Below, piece by piece: positions 7,310 through 16,297 of a stretch of DNA of 51,125 bases. This DNA comes from an uncultured Acetatifactor sp. GTDB taxonomy: Bacteria; Bacillota; Clostridia; Lachnospirales; Lachnospiraceae. The notes below the pieces were generated by a model. It searched no databases. It was given only the letters and a program-made list of their open reading frames with translations, and was not told the DNA's origin. Both the position numbers and the translations under genes were made by a program. Within the stretch, counting starts at the first letter, position 1, and the number at the start of each line of letters is the position of its first letter. The stretch lies in NCBI GenBank assembly GCA_910577185.1, contig CAJTLR010000021.1, forward strand, positions 1 through 51,125, written 5' to 3'.

Positions 7310-9949
7310 TTACGCTTCCCCTGATGTCTCATTCTCCGGAGAGCCGGATTTTTCGGCCATTTTTGCCTGCTCCGGTTCCCCATTTTTCTCTGTCCTCTCC
7401 CCCTTCTCCCTGCCGGATTTTCCGCCCAGAACACAGCATACCGCAAACAGCAGGATACCTCCCGCACTGATGACCAGCCCCGCATTTCTTCCCTTTGGCA
7501 CATATGTCATCTCAAAAGTATAATCTCCCGGCTCCAGGTCAAATGCCATGAGGCAGCCCCCAAACAGACTCCCCTCTTTTTCTTCCCCGTTCACCAGCAC
7601 CGTCCAGCCTTCCTCATATGGCACGGAAAGAATCAGACGCCCCGGTTTTTCCAGAGTCAGGTCTCCCTTCAGAAAATCGCTTTTCCAGGTCACATTCTCC
7701 ATATGCTGTGCGGAAAGCAGCTCCAGCGCCTGCTGCAGCACATCCATGTCCATCCGGTACACATCTGCCTTTATCTCCGGCGTCTCGTCCTCATCATTGC
7801 CATTTGTCAGGGTGATGGTCTGGCTCTTTTCCAGATATCCCAAATACAGAATGGATCCCTTCTTTAAATCGTTAAATTTTTCTTCCTCCGTACTGCCCCC
7901 GATGTAGTCCACTTTGTTCGTCCCCGATGCGGTAATCACGCCATAATAGTAACCGCCCCGCTCCGGCGTGAACACTACGTCTTCCCCCTGCTGCACTGCT
8001 TCTGCCCTGTGAAACAGCTTCTCCTGCAGCCCCAGGTCCGTTATCATCTGATTCTGCAGCGCAAATCCCTGTTTTCCGGAATCCTCCGCCAAATCAAATC
8101 CCTTTGGCGCCACATACCCGAAAGGCAGCGCGGCGTTGCACTGATAAAGACAGATATCCCCGCTGCTGCCCAGCAGAGTGTATAAGGCATTCTCATATTT
8201 CTCCGACTCCCCGAACATGTAATGCACATTCAGCATGGCCGACACCAGTGCCGTGGCTCCGTCAAACCCATAATACACCTTGCTGTGGCGCATTCCCAGG
8301 CGTTTGTACATATCCATCACATAGGAATTCATGGTGGAGGAAAACACGCTGGCAGTGGGATAACCGGCCAGTGTGCCGTCATTCTTGGTCTTCCGAGAAA
8401 ACTTCTCCATGCGGTAAAAGCCATCTTCCCTCTCTTTTGTCATTTCATACAGAGCCTTGTAGTCCTCCTGCTGTCCCAGATAAGCTTCCCGGTCCACATT
8501 TCCCACACTGGTGACATATGTGTTAATACCGCACTCCGTGATCACTGCCATCAGGGCAATCACTGCCACCGCCCGGTGCACATGTCTGTCCGTTCTGGTC
8601 CGGTACAGATATAAAAGAACGGCGTACAGACTGACAAAGACAAAAGTCAGCAGTTTGACTCCCAGTTCAAAATCCTCATGATCGATAAATTTTTCACAGA
8701 ACAATAAAAATCCAGCCGCCCACAGCACAGCATACACAATATGCTGTTCCTCCGCGTCCCGCACATGCCGCAGCGCGTCATAGCACATGGTCAGCACCAG
8801 AAAAATATAGACAAAGGACTGTCTGGCGGGCAGCGAGTCCGGGTAATTGAGCCCGTGCCAGATAAAATTCAGAATATTGGTACCAAAACTCAGCAGCAGA
8901 AAGCCGGCCAGCGCCAGCCGGCAGAATTTCTCCCGTATGGAAATCTTCCGGCTCATCAGGTACATGGGCATCAGCAACAGCACTGCGCTGCCGCAGTAAA
9001 TATTGGGCCAGTGGTCCAGTCCCCGTTCTGCCATAACACACATGCAATGTCTCGCAAGCATATCCAGAATGGAAAAATAAGACTCCGCCTTCTTGGGAAA
9101 ATCCATGTCCCCGAAGTCTGTCTGCAGTATGGCACACACCTCCGGAACCAGAAGCACTGCGGCCATGGCGCCCGCCAGCAGGGAAAACAGCGTAAAATAC
9201 CCCATGCTCCGCAATATGCGGCAGCCTTTCTGTGTCACCAGCAAAAACAGAAAATACAGCACCAGAAAGATACAGATCATAATGGAAATATAATAATTGG
9301 TAAATATGGAAAGCGCCAGCGTCACACAATATAGGCGCCATTTTCCTTCTTTTACCAGCATCTCCAGCCCCAGCACTATCAGGGGCAGCAAGACCACGCA
9401 GTCCACCCACATGATATTGTAATTGTAAGCTGCCATAAAACCGGACAGGGCATAAAAGCAGGCAAAAAACACTTTACAGATATTTTGTCCCCCCGGATCT
9501 TGTCCCATAGTTTCCCCAGCGGCCCCTGCCTCCGGAATGCCGAAATGCCGCTGCAGATAAAAGCAGGCGGTCAGACCTGCCAGCCCGGTTTTGAACACAA
9601 TCAGATAGCTCATAAACTCCATCAGATGACTTTCGGGCACCAGCAGGGAAAAAATATGAAAAGGACTGGCCAGGTAATAGACGAAAAGCGCCAGAAAATT
9701 AGAACCGATTCCCACGTGAAAGGAAAAATTCAGGGATTCCCCTGCTCTTATTTTCCGTAACAGCTCACTGAAAAAAGGCATGTACTGGTGATACATATCG
9801 GAAAACAGAAAGCTTCTGTCCCCAAATGGATAAATTCCTTTCAGCACAAATATGGTCAGCATAATGACAGGCGGAATCAGAAAAGAAAGCAGCAGACCGT
9901 TCCGGCGTATATTTTTTTCATTCCATGGCATTTTTTTAATTTGATTCAT
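7310..9949 (-). CDS. YfhO-family multi-pass membrane protein
   Basis: 879 aa from ATG 9949, which has GGGAAG 7 nt upstream; the frame stays open to 10162 but that would run into the divergent gene's leader. The first about 480 residues hold many hydrophobic helices with the motifs FSDMYHQYMPF and YNIMWVDCVVLLP, typical of YfhO, a GT-C-fold membrane family implicated in glycosylation of cell-wall polymers or lipoteichoic acid in Bacillus and Listeria. A large extracytoplasmic domain follows (about 520-840), then one C-terminal helix and a short charged tail rich in Glu, Lys and Pro. The exact donor and acceptor cannot be inferred. Confidence 0.88.
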   Translation of the reverse strand: MNQIKKMPWNEKNIRRNGLLLSFLIPPVIMLTIFVLKGIYPFGDRSFLFSDMYHQYMPFFSELLRKIRAGESLNFSFHVGIGSNFLALFVYYLASPFHIFSLLVPESHLMEFMSYLIVFKTGLAGLTACFYLQRHFGIPEAGAAGETMGQDPGGQNICKVFFACFYALSGFMAAYNYNIMWVDCVVLLPLIVLGLEMLVKEGKWRLYCVTLALSIFTNYYISIMICIFLVLYFLFLLVTQKGCRILRSMGYFTLFSLLAGAMAAVLLVPEVCAILQTDFGDMDFPKKAESYFSILDMLARHCMCVMAERGLDHWPNIYCGSAVLLLMPMYLMSRKISIREKFCRLALAGFLLLSFGTNILNFIWHGLNYPDSLPARQSFVYIFLVLTMCYDALRHVRDAEEQHIVYAVLWAAGFLLFCEKFIDHEDFELGVKLLTFVFVSLYAVLLYLYRTRTDRHVHRAVAVIALMAVITECGINTYVTSVGNVDREAYLGQQEDYKALYEMTKEREDGFYRMEKFSRKTKNDGTLAGYPTASVFSSTMNSYVMDMYKRLGMRHSKVYYGFDGATALVSAMLNVHYMFGESEKYENALYTLLGSSGDICLYQCNAALPFGYVAPKGFDLAEDSGKQGFALQNQMITDLGLQEKLFHRAEAVQQGEDVVFTPERGGYYYGVITASGTNKVDYIGGSTEEEKFNDLKKGSILYLGYLEKSQTITLTNGNDEDETPEIKADVYRMDMDVLQQALELLSAQHMENVTWKSDFLKGDLTLEKPGRLILSVPYEEGWTVLVNGEEKEGSLFGGCLMAFDLEPGDYTFEMTYVPKGRNAGLVISAGGILLFAVCCVLGGKSGREKGERTEKNGEPEQAKMAEKSGSPENETSGEA

Positions 9950-10121
9950 ATCAGCACTTCCCAAAATTATTTTTACACAGACTTTGGCCGAACAGTTCCA
10001 TTTTAGCAGAATTTTCCTTATAGTAAAGTATCGCCAAAAAGAAAAATCCTTAATTTCTCTTAACTTTCCGGAAATCCGCATATATATGTAAGGACAGTTT
10101 AACCCGGAAAGCGAAAACCAT

Positions 10122-10781
10122 ATGCGATTTGCAATTTTTGGAAAACCGACCGAAACGGTCAATTATGTCAGATGGATTACGGCTTTTGGAGCCATACCGG
10201 AAGTCACAAGGAATCCGGAAGACCTGGCCGCCTGCGATGCTTTGCTTCTTCCCGGCGGCGGGGACATCACACCCGCCTTCTTCGGGGAACAGAACCACGG
10301 TTCCCGCAATATTGACACCCGGCTGGATATTCTGCAGTTCCAGGCCCTGGACCTGGCCCTGGAGCGGAACATGCCCGTACTGGGCATCTGCAAGGGCATG
10401 CAGGTCATCAATGTGGGGCTGGGCGGCTCCATAATACAGGATCTGGACCCTTATGCCCGCAAAAGGCACGCTTATGAGAACGGCGACAGACATCACGCTT
10501 CCGCCATCAGAAAGGATTCCTGGCTTTACAGACTTTACGGCTGTAAGACGATTGTCAACAGCGCCCATCACCAGGCCCTGGGCAGGCTGGGACGCGGACT
10601 GGATGTTGTGCAGGTCTGCCCGGCCGACGGATGCGTGGAGGCCATCTCCCACGAAACCCTTCCTGTCATCGGCGTCCAGTGGCATCCGGAACGCATCAAC
10701 GGCGAAAAAACCGGCACCGATGGCTCCAAAATACTGTCTTATTTTTCGGAATTCCTGCTTTCCGGAAGACGGCCCGGATAA
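10122..10781 (+). CDS. Class I glutamine amidotransferase-like hydrolase (peptidase C26)
   Basis: 219 aa. The chain has LLLPGGGDITP (oxyanion region, about 41-51), the nucleophile elbow GICKGMQ with Cys near residue 89, and the His-Glu pair in GVQWHPE near 191-197, all as in gamma-glutamyl-gamma-aminobutyrate hydrolase (PuuD-like) peptidase C26 enzymes. These cleave gamma-glutamyl amides. The protein is a little shorter than PuuD (254). It is divergent from the YfhO gene and its last 43 bp overlap the 3' end of the oppositely oriented DUF2974 gene. Confidence 0.87.
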   Translation: MRFAIFGKPTETVNYVRWITAFGAIPEVTRNPEDLAACDALLLPGGGDITPAFFGEQNHGSRNIDTRLDILQFQALDLALERNMPVLGICKGMQVINVGLGGSIIQDLDPYARKRHAYENGDRHHASAIRKDSWLYRLYGCKTIVNSAHHQALGRLGRGLDVVQVCPADGCVEAISHETLPVIGVQWHPERINGEKTGTDGSKILSYFSEFLLSGRRPG

Positions 10782-11950
10782 TTTTTTTCCTGCTCCGGAA
10801 TACCTGGTTTTGTCCCGCGCTTCCGGGCAGCCGGCCCCCTGTCCCCTTCCGGCTTTGCGGCAGACTGCTTTTTCCGGCTGCTTCTGGCAATTTCAAAAAG
10901 GGACCGGATCATTTCTTTCAGCATATCCCTGGTCTCGTCATCCACTTCTTTCAGCGCCCCGATCATGCCGTTCATGCTCCGCTTCCACTCGGCGGTAAAG
11001 TCGATGAGATTGCGGGCCTGGGAGGCCGTAATCACCTGGTACATGGTATCCACGAAAGTACACAGCTGCCTCTCATCCAGGGAAAGTATCCACTCGTTCA
11101 GGGCATTGTCCATATTTTTTCTACGCTCATACAGCTGATTCACATGCACCAGATGATTGGATACCACCTGCCAGGTAAACGGATCATGCTGCAGCAGGCC
11201 AAAGGTATTGCTTTTTACCACCTGGAAGTGCATGTCCGACTGGAAAAGCATCCCCACCAGGGAAGAATGTGGCAGAATTTTCACCACCTTGTGGGCCACC
11301 TTTCCGTATCCGCACTTTTCCAGTACTTCCGGACGGAATCCCGGCCCGTCCAGGCTGTAAATCCGCATGATTCTCTCCTGTACATCCGGCGTACAGTTCA
11401 TGCTGCTGTATACAGCCAGATTCCCGCCCTTGGAATGTCCCCCCACGAAAAAAGGTCCCCGGATTCTGGATGCCACGGCTTCCAGATACTTTGCGCTGTA
11501 CGCCTGCCCCGGCACAGGGGAGAGAAACGCCATGTTGAAATCCTCTTTCCAGCCCACAATGGTCTCGTCCGTCCCCCGGAAGGCCACATAGGCGGTACCG
11601 TCATCCAAAAAACATGTGACTGCCGAAAACTGCGTCTCCCTCTGTTCTTCCACCACATTCACATAATAGTTCAGTCTCATGTGGCGGAAACGCAGCCCCT
11701 GCATCATTCCCTCAAAAAGTGCCCTGTTCTCCTTTTCAAACCGCACGTCCCCGAACAGTTTTTCAAACTCCGGATGCTCCTTCAGGCTCTCCAGCGTCAC
11801 GGCGGGCCCGTCCCGGCGCACATCCGGCACAAGATCGTCAAATTTCAGATAGGACAGCTGGCACAGCGCCAGGCTGTCCACCTCTGTCAAAGGCATTTCC
11901 TGAAAGGTATATTTTCCGTATTTTTCCAGATAATTTAACACAGTTCCCAT
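10739..11950 (-). CDS. DUF2974 (Mbeg1-like) lipase-like protein
   Basis: 403 aa from ATG 11950; GAGG lies 7 nt before it, while the ATG at 11956 directly abuts GAGGA. The segment FVGGHSKGGNLAVY (about 180) is an alpha/beta-hydrolase nucleophile elbow G-x-S-x-G, and the N-terminal YLKFDDLVPD and AFRGTDET motifs match the DUF2974 family, annotated as Mbeg1-like and related to class 3 lipases. Substrate unknown. The C-terminal 40 residues are Lys/Arg-rich. The 3' end overlaps the convergent peptidase C26 gene. Confidence 0.8.
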   Translation of the reverse strand: MGTVLNYLEKYGKYTFQEMPLTEVDSLALCQLSYLKFDDLVPDVRRDGPAVTLESLKEHPEFEKLFGDVRFEKENRALFEGMMQGLRFRHMRLNYYVNVVEEQRETQFSAVTCFLDDGTAYVAFRGTDETIVGWKEDFNMAFLSPVPGQAYSAKYLEAVASRIRGPFFVGGHSKGGNLAVYSSMNCTPDVQERIMRIYSLDGPGFRPEVLEKCGYGKVAHKVVKILPHSSLVGMLFQSDMHFQVVKSNTFGLLQHDPFTWQVVSNHLVHVNQLYERRKNMDNALNEWILSLDERQLCTFVDTMYQVITASQARNLIDFTAEWKRSMNGMIGALKEVDDETRDMLKEMIRSLFEIARSSRKKQSAAKPEGDRGPAARKRGTKPGIPEQEKNYPGRLPESRNSEK

Positions 11951-12166
11951 GTTCATTCCTCACCCGTCATCCTGCACCGATTCTGTCCGGTTTTACGGGC
12001 CCATGCTCCTTGCCAATTATTGTAACAAAAAGTATGTGGTATTTACATTAAATTTATCTAACATTTTCCTTAATATTTTAAGGTGCGCTTAAAAATTGCT
12101 TTTTGGCAGATGTGCGCCACAATTTATGGCAGACCGGACCTGAACGAGGGAAGCGCAGTGGATGTG

Positions 12167-12194
12167 TTGACTTTCCCGGAAAAACAGATATAAT
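12167..12194 (+). promoter_or_regulatory. Promoter of the DnaQ-like exonuclease gene
   Basis: TTGACT (12167-12172) and a perfect TATAAT (12189-12194) with 16 nt between. About 47 nt of leader follow before the start, which has AGGA 5 nt upstream of the ATG. The rest of the 297 bp gap before this gene holds an imperfect hairpin GGTGCGC/GTGCGCC (about 12082-12118) of unknown meaning. Confidence 0.75.
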
Positions 12195-12247
12195 GTAAGC
12201 ATGTCAGAAAAACCGGCTTTACAGGAGAAAAAGGATACAGGATACTT

Positions 12248-12898
12248 ATGGCAAGATTAAATTTATATACAAAAGATTATGTGGTGTTTGATCTGGAAAC
12301 CACCGGATTATCTCCCCTCCAGGATGAAATTATCGAAATTTCCGGCATCAGGGTGCGGGAGGGGAAAACGGCAGGGGAGTATTCCACCCTTGTAAACCCC
12401 GGCAGGAAAATTCCCTCCTCCGCCTCTCTCATCAACGGCATCACCGACAACATGGTCCGGGAAGCGCCCGCGCTGAAGACCGCCCTGGAAGGATTCCTGG
12501 ATTTCGCAGGGCAAGACATCCTTGTGGGACATAATATCCACAGCTTCGACATGAAATTCCTCCAGGCCGGCATGCTCCGGGAACTGGGACGGGAACTGAC
12601 GAACGATTATGTGGACACACTTTACCTGGCCAAAGGCCTTCTCTCCCTGCCCCGATACCGTCTCACCGACCTGGCGCAGCATTTTCACATTGAGACAGCC
12701 GGCGCCCACCGGGCCCTGCAGGACTGTGTCATGAACCAGCAGTGCTATGAAAAACTGGCTGAGCTGCCGGGGATGCCCTCCGGGGACGCTGACCACGCCC
12801 CGGTATGCCCCAGATGTGGTTCCCTCCTGATGAAGCGGAACGGCAAATACGGCAGGTTCTGGGGCTTTCCGGGCTGCCGTTACACCAGAAATGCTTAG
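12248..12898 (+). CDS. DnaQ-like 3'-5' exonuclease with C-terminal zinc finger
   Basis: 216 aa. An N-terminal DEDDh exonuclease domain (about 10-170) shows VFDLETTGL (ExoI, Asp and Glu), GHNIHSFDMKFL (ExoII) and HRALQDC (ExoIIIh). The last about 35 residues are CPRCGSLLMKRNGKYGRFWG-FPGCRY, a four-cysteine-type topoisomerase-like zinc finger pattern, although the fourth ligand is not obvious. Such proteins are proofreading or repair nucleases; the finger probably aids DNA binding. The gene stands alone with its own promoter and converges on recJ. Confidence 0.85.
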   Translation: MARLNLYTKDYVVFDLETTGLSPLQDEIIEISGIRVREGKTAGEYSTLVNPGRKIPSSASLINGITDNMVREAPALKTALEGFLDFAGQDILVGHNIHSFDMKFLQAGMLRELGRELTNDYVDTLYLAKGLLSLPRYRLTDLAQHFHIETAGAHRALQDCVMNQQCYEKLAELPGMPSGDADHAPVCPRCGSLLMKRNGKYGRFWGFPGCRYTRNA

Positions 12899-12970
12899 AG
12901 CGTCTTTAAAATTCATTCCCGGCAGCTGCCCCTCCGGGCATCACCGCAGTCCGGCTTCGCAGCTGCCCGC

Positions 12971-14743
12971 TCATTGCCCGCGGCAATAGTACTGCATCAC
13001 ATACTGCAGTTCCGTTTTCCCCCTGTAGGTATTTTTTCCCAGCTGGTATACCACGGAAACCGGAAAGTTGCCCCGTCCGGCATACAGCGCGTCCTCACTT
13101 CCCTTTCCGTATTCTTCTTCCAGAAAATCCCGGAATCTCTCCAGGTCCCCGAAAAACACAAGCTGTCTCTCTTCTCCCCCGGGCGTCCGCACCCGGTATC
13201 TGGCGCAGGTTTTGTTTGCTCCCATCTTGTATCCGGAAAGGAAAACCAGGTTTTTCTGGGCGAAAAGCGGTTTCGGATTTCCTACCCCGAAAGGCTCCAG
13301 TAGCTCCAGCTGGCTGGCGAGATTTTCGTCCGCGTAGTCCAGGGGCATGGGTACGTCAATATGTACTCTGGGAATAAAATCTTCCTCCGTCATGGCGCAT
13401 TTTTCGTTCAGTTCCCGCCGGAGGGAATCGATGTCCTCCTCCCGCATGGAAAGCCCCGCCGCCATGGCATGGCCTCCGAATTTGGTGAAAAAATGCCCCG
13501 CCTCCGTCATGGCCTCATACATATGGTATCCTTCCACGGAACGGCCCGAGCCTTTTACGCCCTCTTCCCCCCTAGTGAGGAGAAACACCGGATGATTGTA
13601 GCGCTCCCGGATGCGCCCCGCGATAATTCCCGCCAGGCTTTCATGGACCTCCGGCAGAAAAATCACCATGATCTTGTCCCGCTCCATATGGTGCTCCAGA
13701 AGAAAATGTTCCGCTGCCTCCACCCCCTGCACGGTCAGGTTTTTCCGGCTGTCATTCAAGTCCTTCAACTCCCTGGCAGCGCTCATGGCATCCGTCTTTG
13801 TGCGGCTTTGCAGCAGTTCCAGGGCACGCTTTGCAGTGTCCAGCCTTCCCGTGGCGTTCAGGCAGGGGCCGATGACAAAGCCCAGGTGATAGGCGCTCAG
13901 TTTTTCCGGTTCTATGCCGTTGACCTCTATCAGTGCCCTGAGTCCCTGATTCCGGGTGTTTTTCAGCTGCTTCAGGCCCTCTTTCACAAAAATCCGGTTC
14001 TCGTCCCGCAGCTGCATCACATCGCAGACCGTGGACAGCGCCGCAAATTCCAGCAGTTCCCCCATGGCTTCCCCCAGCGCCCGGCTCCCGGTTTTCTCTG
14101 CCAGGGCCTGTGCCAGTTTATAGGCTACCACGCCCCCGCAGATACCGGAAAAGGGATAAGCACACTGCTCCTGTTTGGGATCAATAACCGCCAGGGCCGG
14201 GGGCAGCAGCTCCTTTCTGCCCTCTTCCCCCTTCACAAACGGCACCTCGTGGTGATCCGTGACAATCACGCGGATGCCGCAGGAATTGGCCAGGGCAATC
14301 TGGGATGCCGCCGCAATGCCGTTATCACAGGTTACAATCATGCCCACCCCGTCTGATGCCGCCTCACGGATCAGATGATCATTCAGCCCGTATCCGTCAT
14401 GAATGCGATGGGGAATGGCCGTGTCTGTCTCTGCCCCCAGCAGCTGCAGGGTTTTTGTGAGGATATAAGAAGAGCAGATTCCATCCACATCATAATCCCC
14501 GATGACCCGGATCAGAAGGCCCTCCTTCACCGCGTCCAGGATTTCGTCCACCGCCTTTTCCATGTCCTTTAACAGCCAGGGGGAGTGACAGTCATCCATT
14601 GTACCGTATAGAAATTTATGGATTTCCGCCTCTTCCGTCAGATCACGGTTCCGAAGAATTCTGGCCACCACCGGACTGATTTGAAACTTCACCGCCCAGG
14701 CCTCAAAATCGGCTTTTTTTGCCGCTACATACCATTTTTCCAT
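12971..14743 (-). CDS. recJ: Single-stranded-DNA-specific exonuclease RecJ
   Basis: 590 aa from ATG 14743. The frame continues upstream to 14857 but that part is not conserved-looking; AGGA lies about 11 nt before the chosen start. The DHH phosphoesterase signature is seen as GDYDVDGICSSY and VTDHHEVP, followed by the DHHA1 region with GRSVEGYHM and FGGHAMAAGLSM, and a C-terminal OB-like domain. RecJ degrades single-stranded DNA 5' to 3' in recombination and mismatch or base excision repair. A convergent exonuclease gene ends 72 bp away, with no clear terminator between them. Confidence 0.96.
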   Translation of the reverse strand: MEKWYVAAKKADFEAWAVKFQISPVVARILRNRDLTEEAEIHKFLYGTMDDCHSPWLLKDMEKAVDEILDAVKEGLLIRVIGDYDVDGICSSYILTKTLQLLGAETDTAIPHRIHDGYGLNDHLIREAASDGVGMIVTCDNGIAAASQIALANSCGIRVIVTDHHEVPFVKGEEGRKELLPPALAVIDPKQEQCAYPFSGICGGVVAYKLAQALAEKTGSRALGEAMGELLEFAALSTVCDVMQLRDENRIFVKEGLKQLKNTRNQGLRALIEVNGIEPEKLSAYHLGFVIGPCLNATGRLDTAKRALELLQSRTKTDAMSAARELKDLNDSRKNLTVQGVEAAEHFLLEHHMERDKIMVIFLPEVHESLAGIIAGRIRERYNHPVFLLTRGEEGVKGSGRSVEGYHMYEAMTEAGHFFTKFGGHAMAAGLSMREEDIDSLRRELNEKCAMTEEDFIPRVHIDVPMPLDYADENLASQLELLEPFGVGNPKPLFAQKNLVFLSGYKMGANKTCARYRVRTPGGEERQLVFFGDLERFRDFLEEEYGKGSEDALYAGRGNFPVSVVYQLGKNTYRGKTELQYVMQYYCRGQ

Positions 14744-14770
14744 CTCACAGAATTTCCTTTGTTTTTCTAT

Positions 14771-14799
14771 AATGTAACATGTTCCGCCAGAATCCGCAA
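14771..14799 (-). promoter_or_regulatory. recJ: Candidate recJ promoter
   Basis: Minus-strand TTGCGG (14794-14799) and TACATT (14771-14776) with 17 nt between, about 28 nt before the chosen recJ start. Confidence 0.45.
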
Positions 14800-14844
14800 G
14801 TCTTCCTTCCCGGCTCCGGCCCGGGCGGTGAATGACGCTTTTTG

Positions 14845-14881
14845 CGGCAGTTTTCACAAATCACCGGAAGCTGCCGTTTTT
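14845..14881 (+). terminator. Terminator-like hairpin between divergent genes
   Basis: CGGCAG (14845-14850) pairs with CTGCCG (14871-14876), extended inward by TTTTC/GGAAG with two G-U pairs, and is followed by TTTTT on the plus strand. No plus-strand gene ends here; it would block antisense transcription coming out of recJ before the sugar kinase promoter. Confidence 0.45.
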
Positions 14882-14923
14882 CTGCCCCTTTTCCATAATT
14901 CTGCCCCACATCTCAATTGACTC

Positions 14924-14952
14924 TTGACTTAACATTGATAAATTGGTAGACT
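14924..14952 (+). promoter_or_regulatory. Promoter of the sugar kinase gene
   Basis: TTGACT (14924-14929) and TAGACT (14947-14952) with 17 nt between, about 60 nt before the ATG at 15018. A second TTGACT precedes it at 14917. Confidence 0.6.
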
Positions 14953-15017
14953 TATATACGTTATTTATTGGAAAAAACGGTTTCTGCGGCAGGCAGGGAC
15001 AGGCAAGGAGAAAAGAT

Positions 15018-16103
15018 ATGGATCAGTTTCTGGAAATTGCTAACCAGTTTCAGCTCAACAGCAAGGCCATAAGCGCCCAAAATAACTACGGCGACGGTCA
15101 TATTAACGATACTTTTTTACTGAAAACCGAGTCTGGCGAAAGTTATATTATGCAAAAAATCAATACCTCCGTTTTTAAAAACGCGGAGGCCCTCATGGAC
15201 AATGTCATTCTGGTGACAGACTTTCTGAAGAAAAAGATTGTCAAAGCCGGAGGGGATCCCCTGCGGGAGACCCTGAGCGTGGTCATGACCAGGGACGGAA
15301 AGACCCTGTACCGCAACGGCGGGGATTGCTGGCGTGTCTACACCTTTATCCAGGGCGCGGTGACCCTGCAGACTTGTGAAAATGAAGAACAGTTTTATGC
15401 CAGTGCGTGTGCATTCGGGCACTTCCAGAAGCTTCTGGCCGATTTCCCCGCAGACACTCTGTACGAATCCATACCAAATTTCCACAACACCAAATCCCGT
15501 TACCTGGATTTTGAAGATGCCGTCAGAAAAGATGTGTGCGGCAGGGCCGCTTCCGTGGAAAAAGAGATTGCGTTCGTGCGTGCCCGGAAGGACTTTGCCG
15601 CCACTTTGGTGGATATGCAGGAGCGTGGCGAACTCCCCCTGCGCGTCACCCACAATGATACCAAGCTGAATAATGTTCTGTTTGATGAAAAGACGCGGCT
15701 GCCTCTGGCAGTGGTAGATCTGGACACGGTGATGCCCGGACTGTCTGTAAACGATTTCGGCGACAGCATCCGTTTCGGAGCCACCTATGCCGCGGAAGAC
15801 GAGCCCGATCTGAGCAAGGTCAATTTTGAGCTTCCGCTGTTTGAATGTTACACAAAGGGATTTCTGGGGGAATGCGGAAGCCTTATGACGGAAAACGAAA
15901 AGAAAATGCTCCCCATAGGCGCCATGATGATGACTTTTGAATGCGGAATGCGTTTCCTGACCGACTATTTAAACGGGGATACCTATTTCAGAATCCACCG
16001 GGAAGGTCATAATCTGGACCGCTGCCGCACCCAGTTTAAGCTGGTCAGCGACATGGAAAAAAGCAGGGCGCAGATGGATGAAATTGTGCGGAATTGTAAA
16101 TAA
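15018..16103 (+). CDS. APH-family phosphotransferase, N-acetylhexosamine kinase-like
   Basis: 361 aa from ATG 15018, chosen because AAGGAG lies 7 nt upstream; the frame is open 25 codons further but includes promoter DNA. Protein-kinase-like motifs are GDGHINDTF (nucleotide loop), the catalytic loop THNDTKLNNVLFD (about 214-226) and VDLDTVMPG (metal-binding Asp). The overall pattern and length recall NahK, which phosphorylates GlcNAc and GalNAc at C1, and other small-molecule kinases of the APH/choline kinase superfamily. Substrate is inferred, not shown. It is monocistronic and ends at a strong bidirectional terminator. Confidence 0.75.
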   Translation: MDQFLEIANQFQLNSKAISAQNNYGDGHINDTFLLKTESGESYIMQKINTSVFKNAEALMDNVILVTDFLKKKIVKAGGDPLRETLSVVMTRDGKTLYRNGGDCWRVYTFIQGAVTLQTCENEEQFYASACAFGHFQKLLADFPADTLYESIPNFHNTKSRYLDFEDAVRKDVCGRAASVEKEIAFVRARKDFAATLVDMQERGELPLRVTHNDTKLNNVLFDEKTRLPLAVVDLDTVMPGLSVNDFGDSIRFGATYAAEDEPDLSKVNFELPLFECYTKGFLGECGSLMTENEKKMLPIGAMMMTFECGMRFLTDYLNGDTYFRIHREGHNLDRCRTQFKLVSDMEKSRAQMDEIVRNCK

Positions 16104-16111
16104 TGGTAAAA

Positions 16112-16177
16112 ACTCGCCGCGCCGGGTGCATGTTGCGTCAGCAACAATTTTCCTTATGCACCCGTGTGCACAAAAAA
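16112..16177 (-). repeat. Modular structured repeat, copy B
   Basis: Short copy holding only the stem-loop GGGTGCAT/ATGCACCC (16156-16163 with 16124-16131 in plus coordinates) around the GTTGC/GCAAC hairpin, the GGCGCGGCGAG linker and the tail that merges into the U-tract of the terminator at 16176-16197. Relative to copy A the stem bases change in a compensatory way (GCGC to GTGC, partner GCGC to GCAC). Confidence 0.7.
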
Positions 16178-16203
16178 GGCTTCTAATGGGAAGCCTTTTT
16201 TTG
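16176..16203. terminator. Bidirectional terminator
   Basis: AAGGCTTC (16176-16183) pairs with GAAGCCTT (16190-16197), with a six-base loop. A-tract on the left and T-tract on the right give intrinsic termination for both the plus-strand kinase gene and the minus-strand M56 gene. Confidence 0.85.
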
Positions 16204-16297
16204 TTCCGTGTCCCATGGGAGCCCGGATTTTTTGCAAAATATTTTCATCTCCCGCAGTCTGTGACACACAGCTGCCAGGAAGCAATTAAAACACGCT

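Noticed and set aside
9950..10162. N-terminal 71-residue extension of the YfhO-like protein
   Set aside because: It would overlap the start of the divergent C26 gene and its leader; the ATG at 9949 has a ribosome site and leads directly into the first membrane helix.
12082..12118. Hairpin GGTGCGC/GTGCGCC as a sixth copy of the dispersed element
   Set aside because: It shares only short GCGC words; the AAGGAAAAT loop, GTTGC/GCAAC hairpin and CGAGTAG stem are missing.
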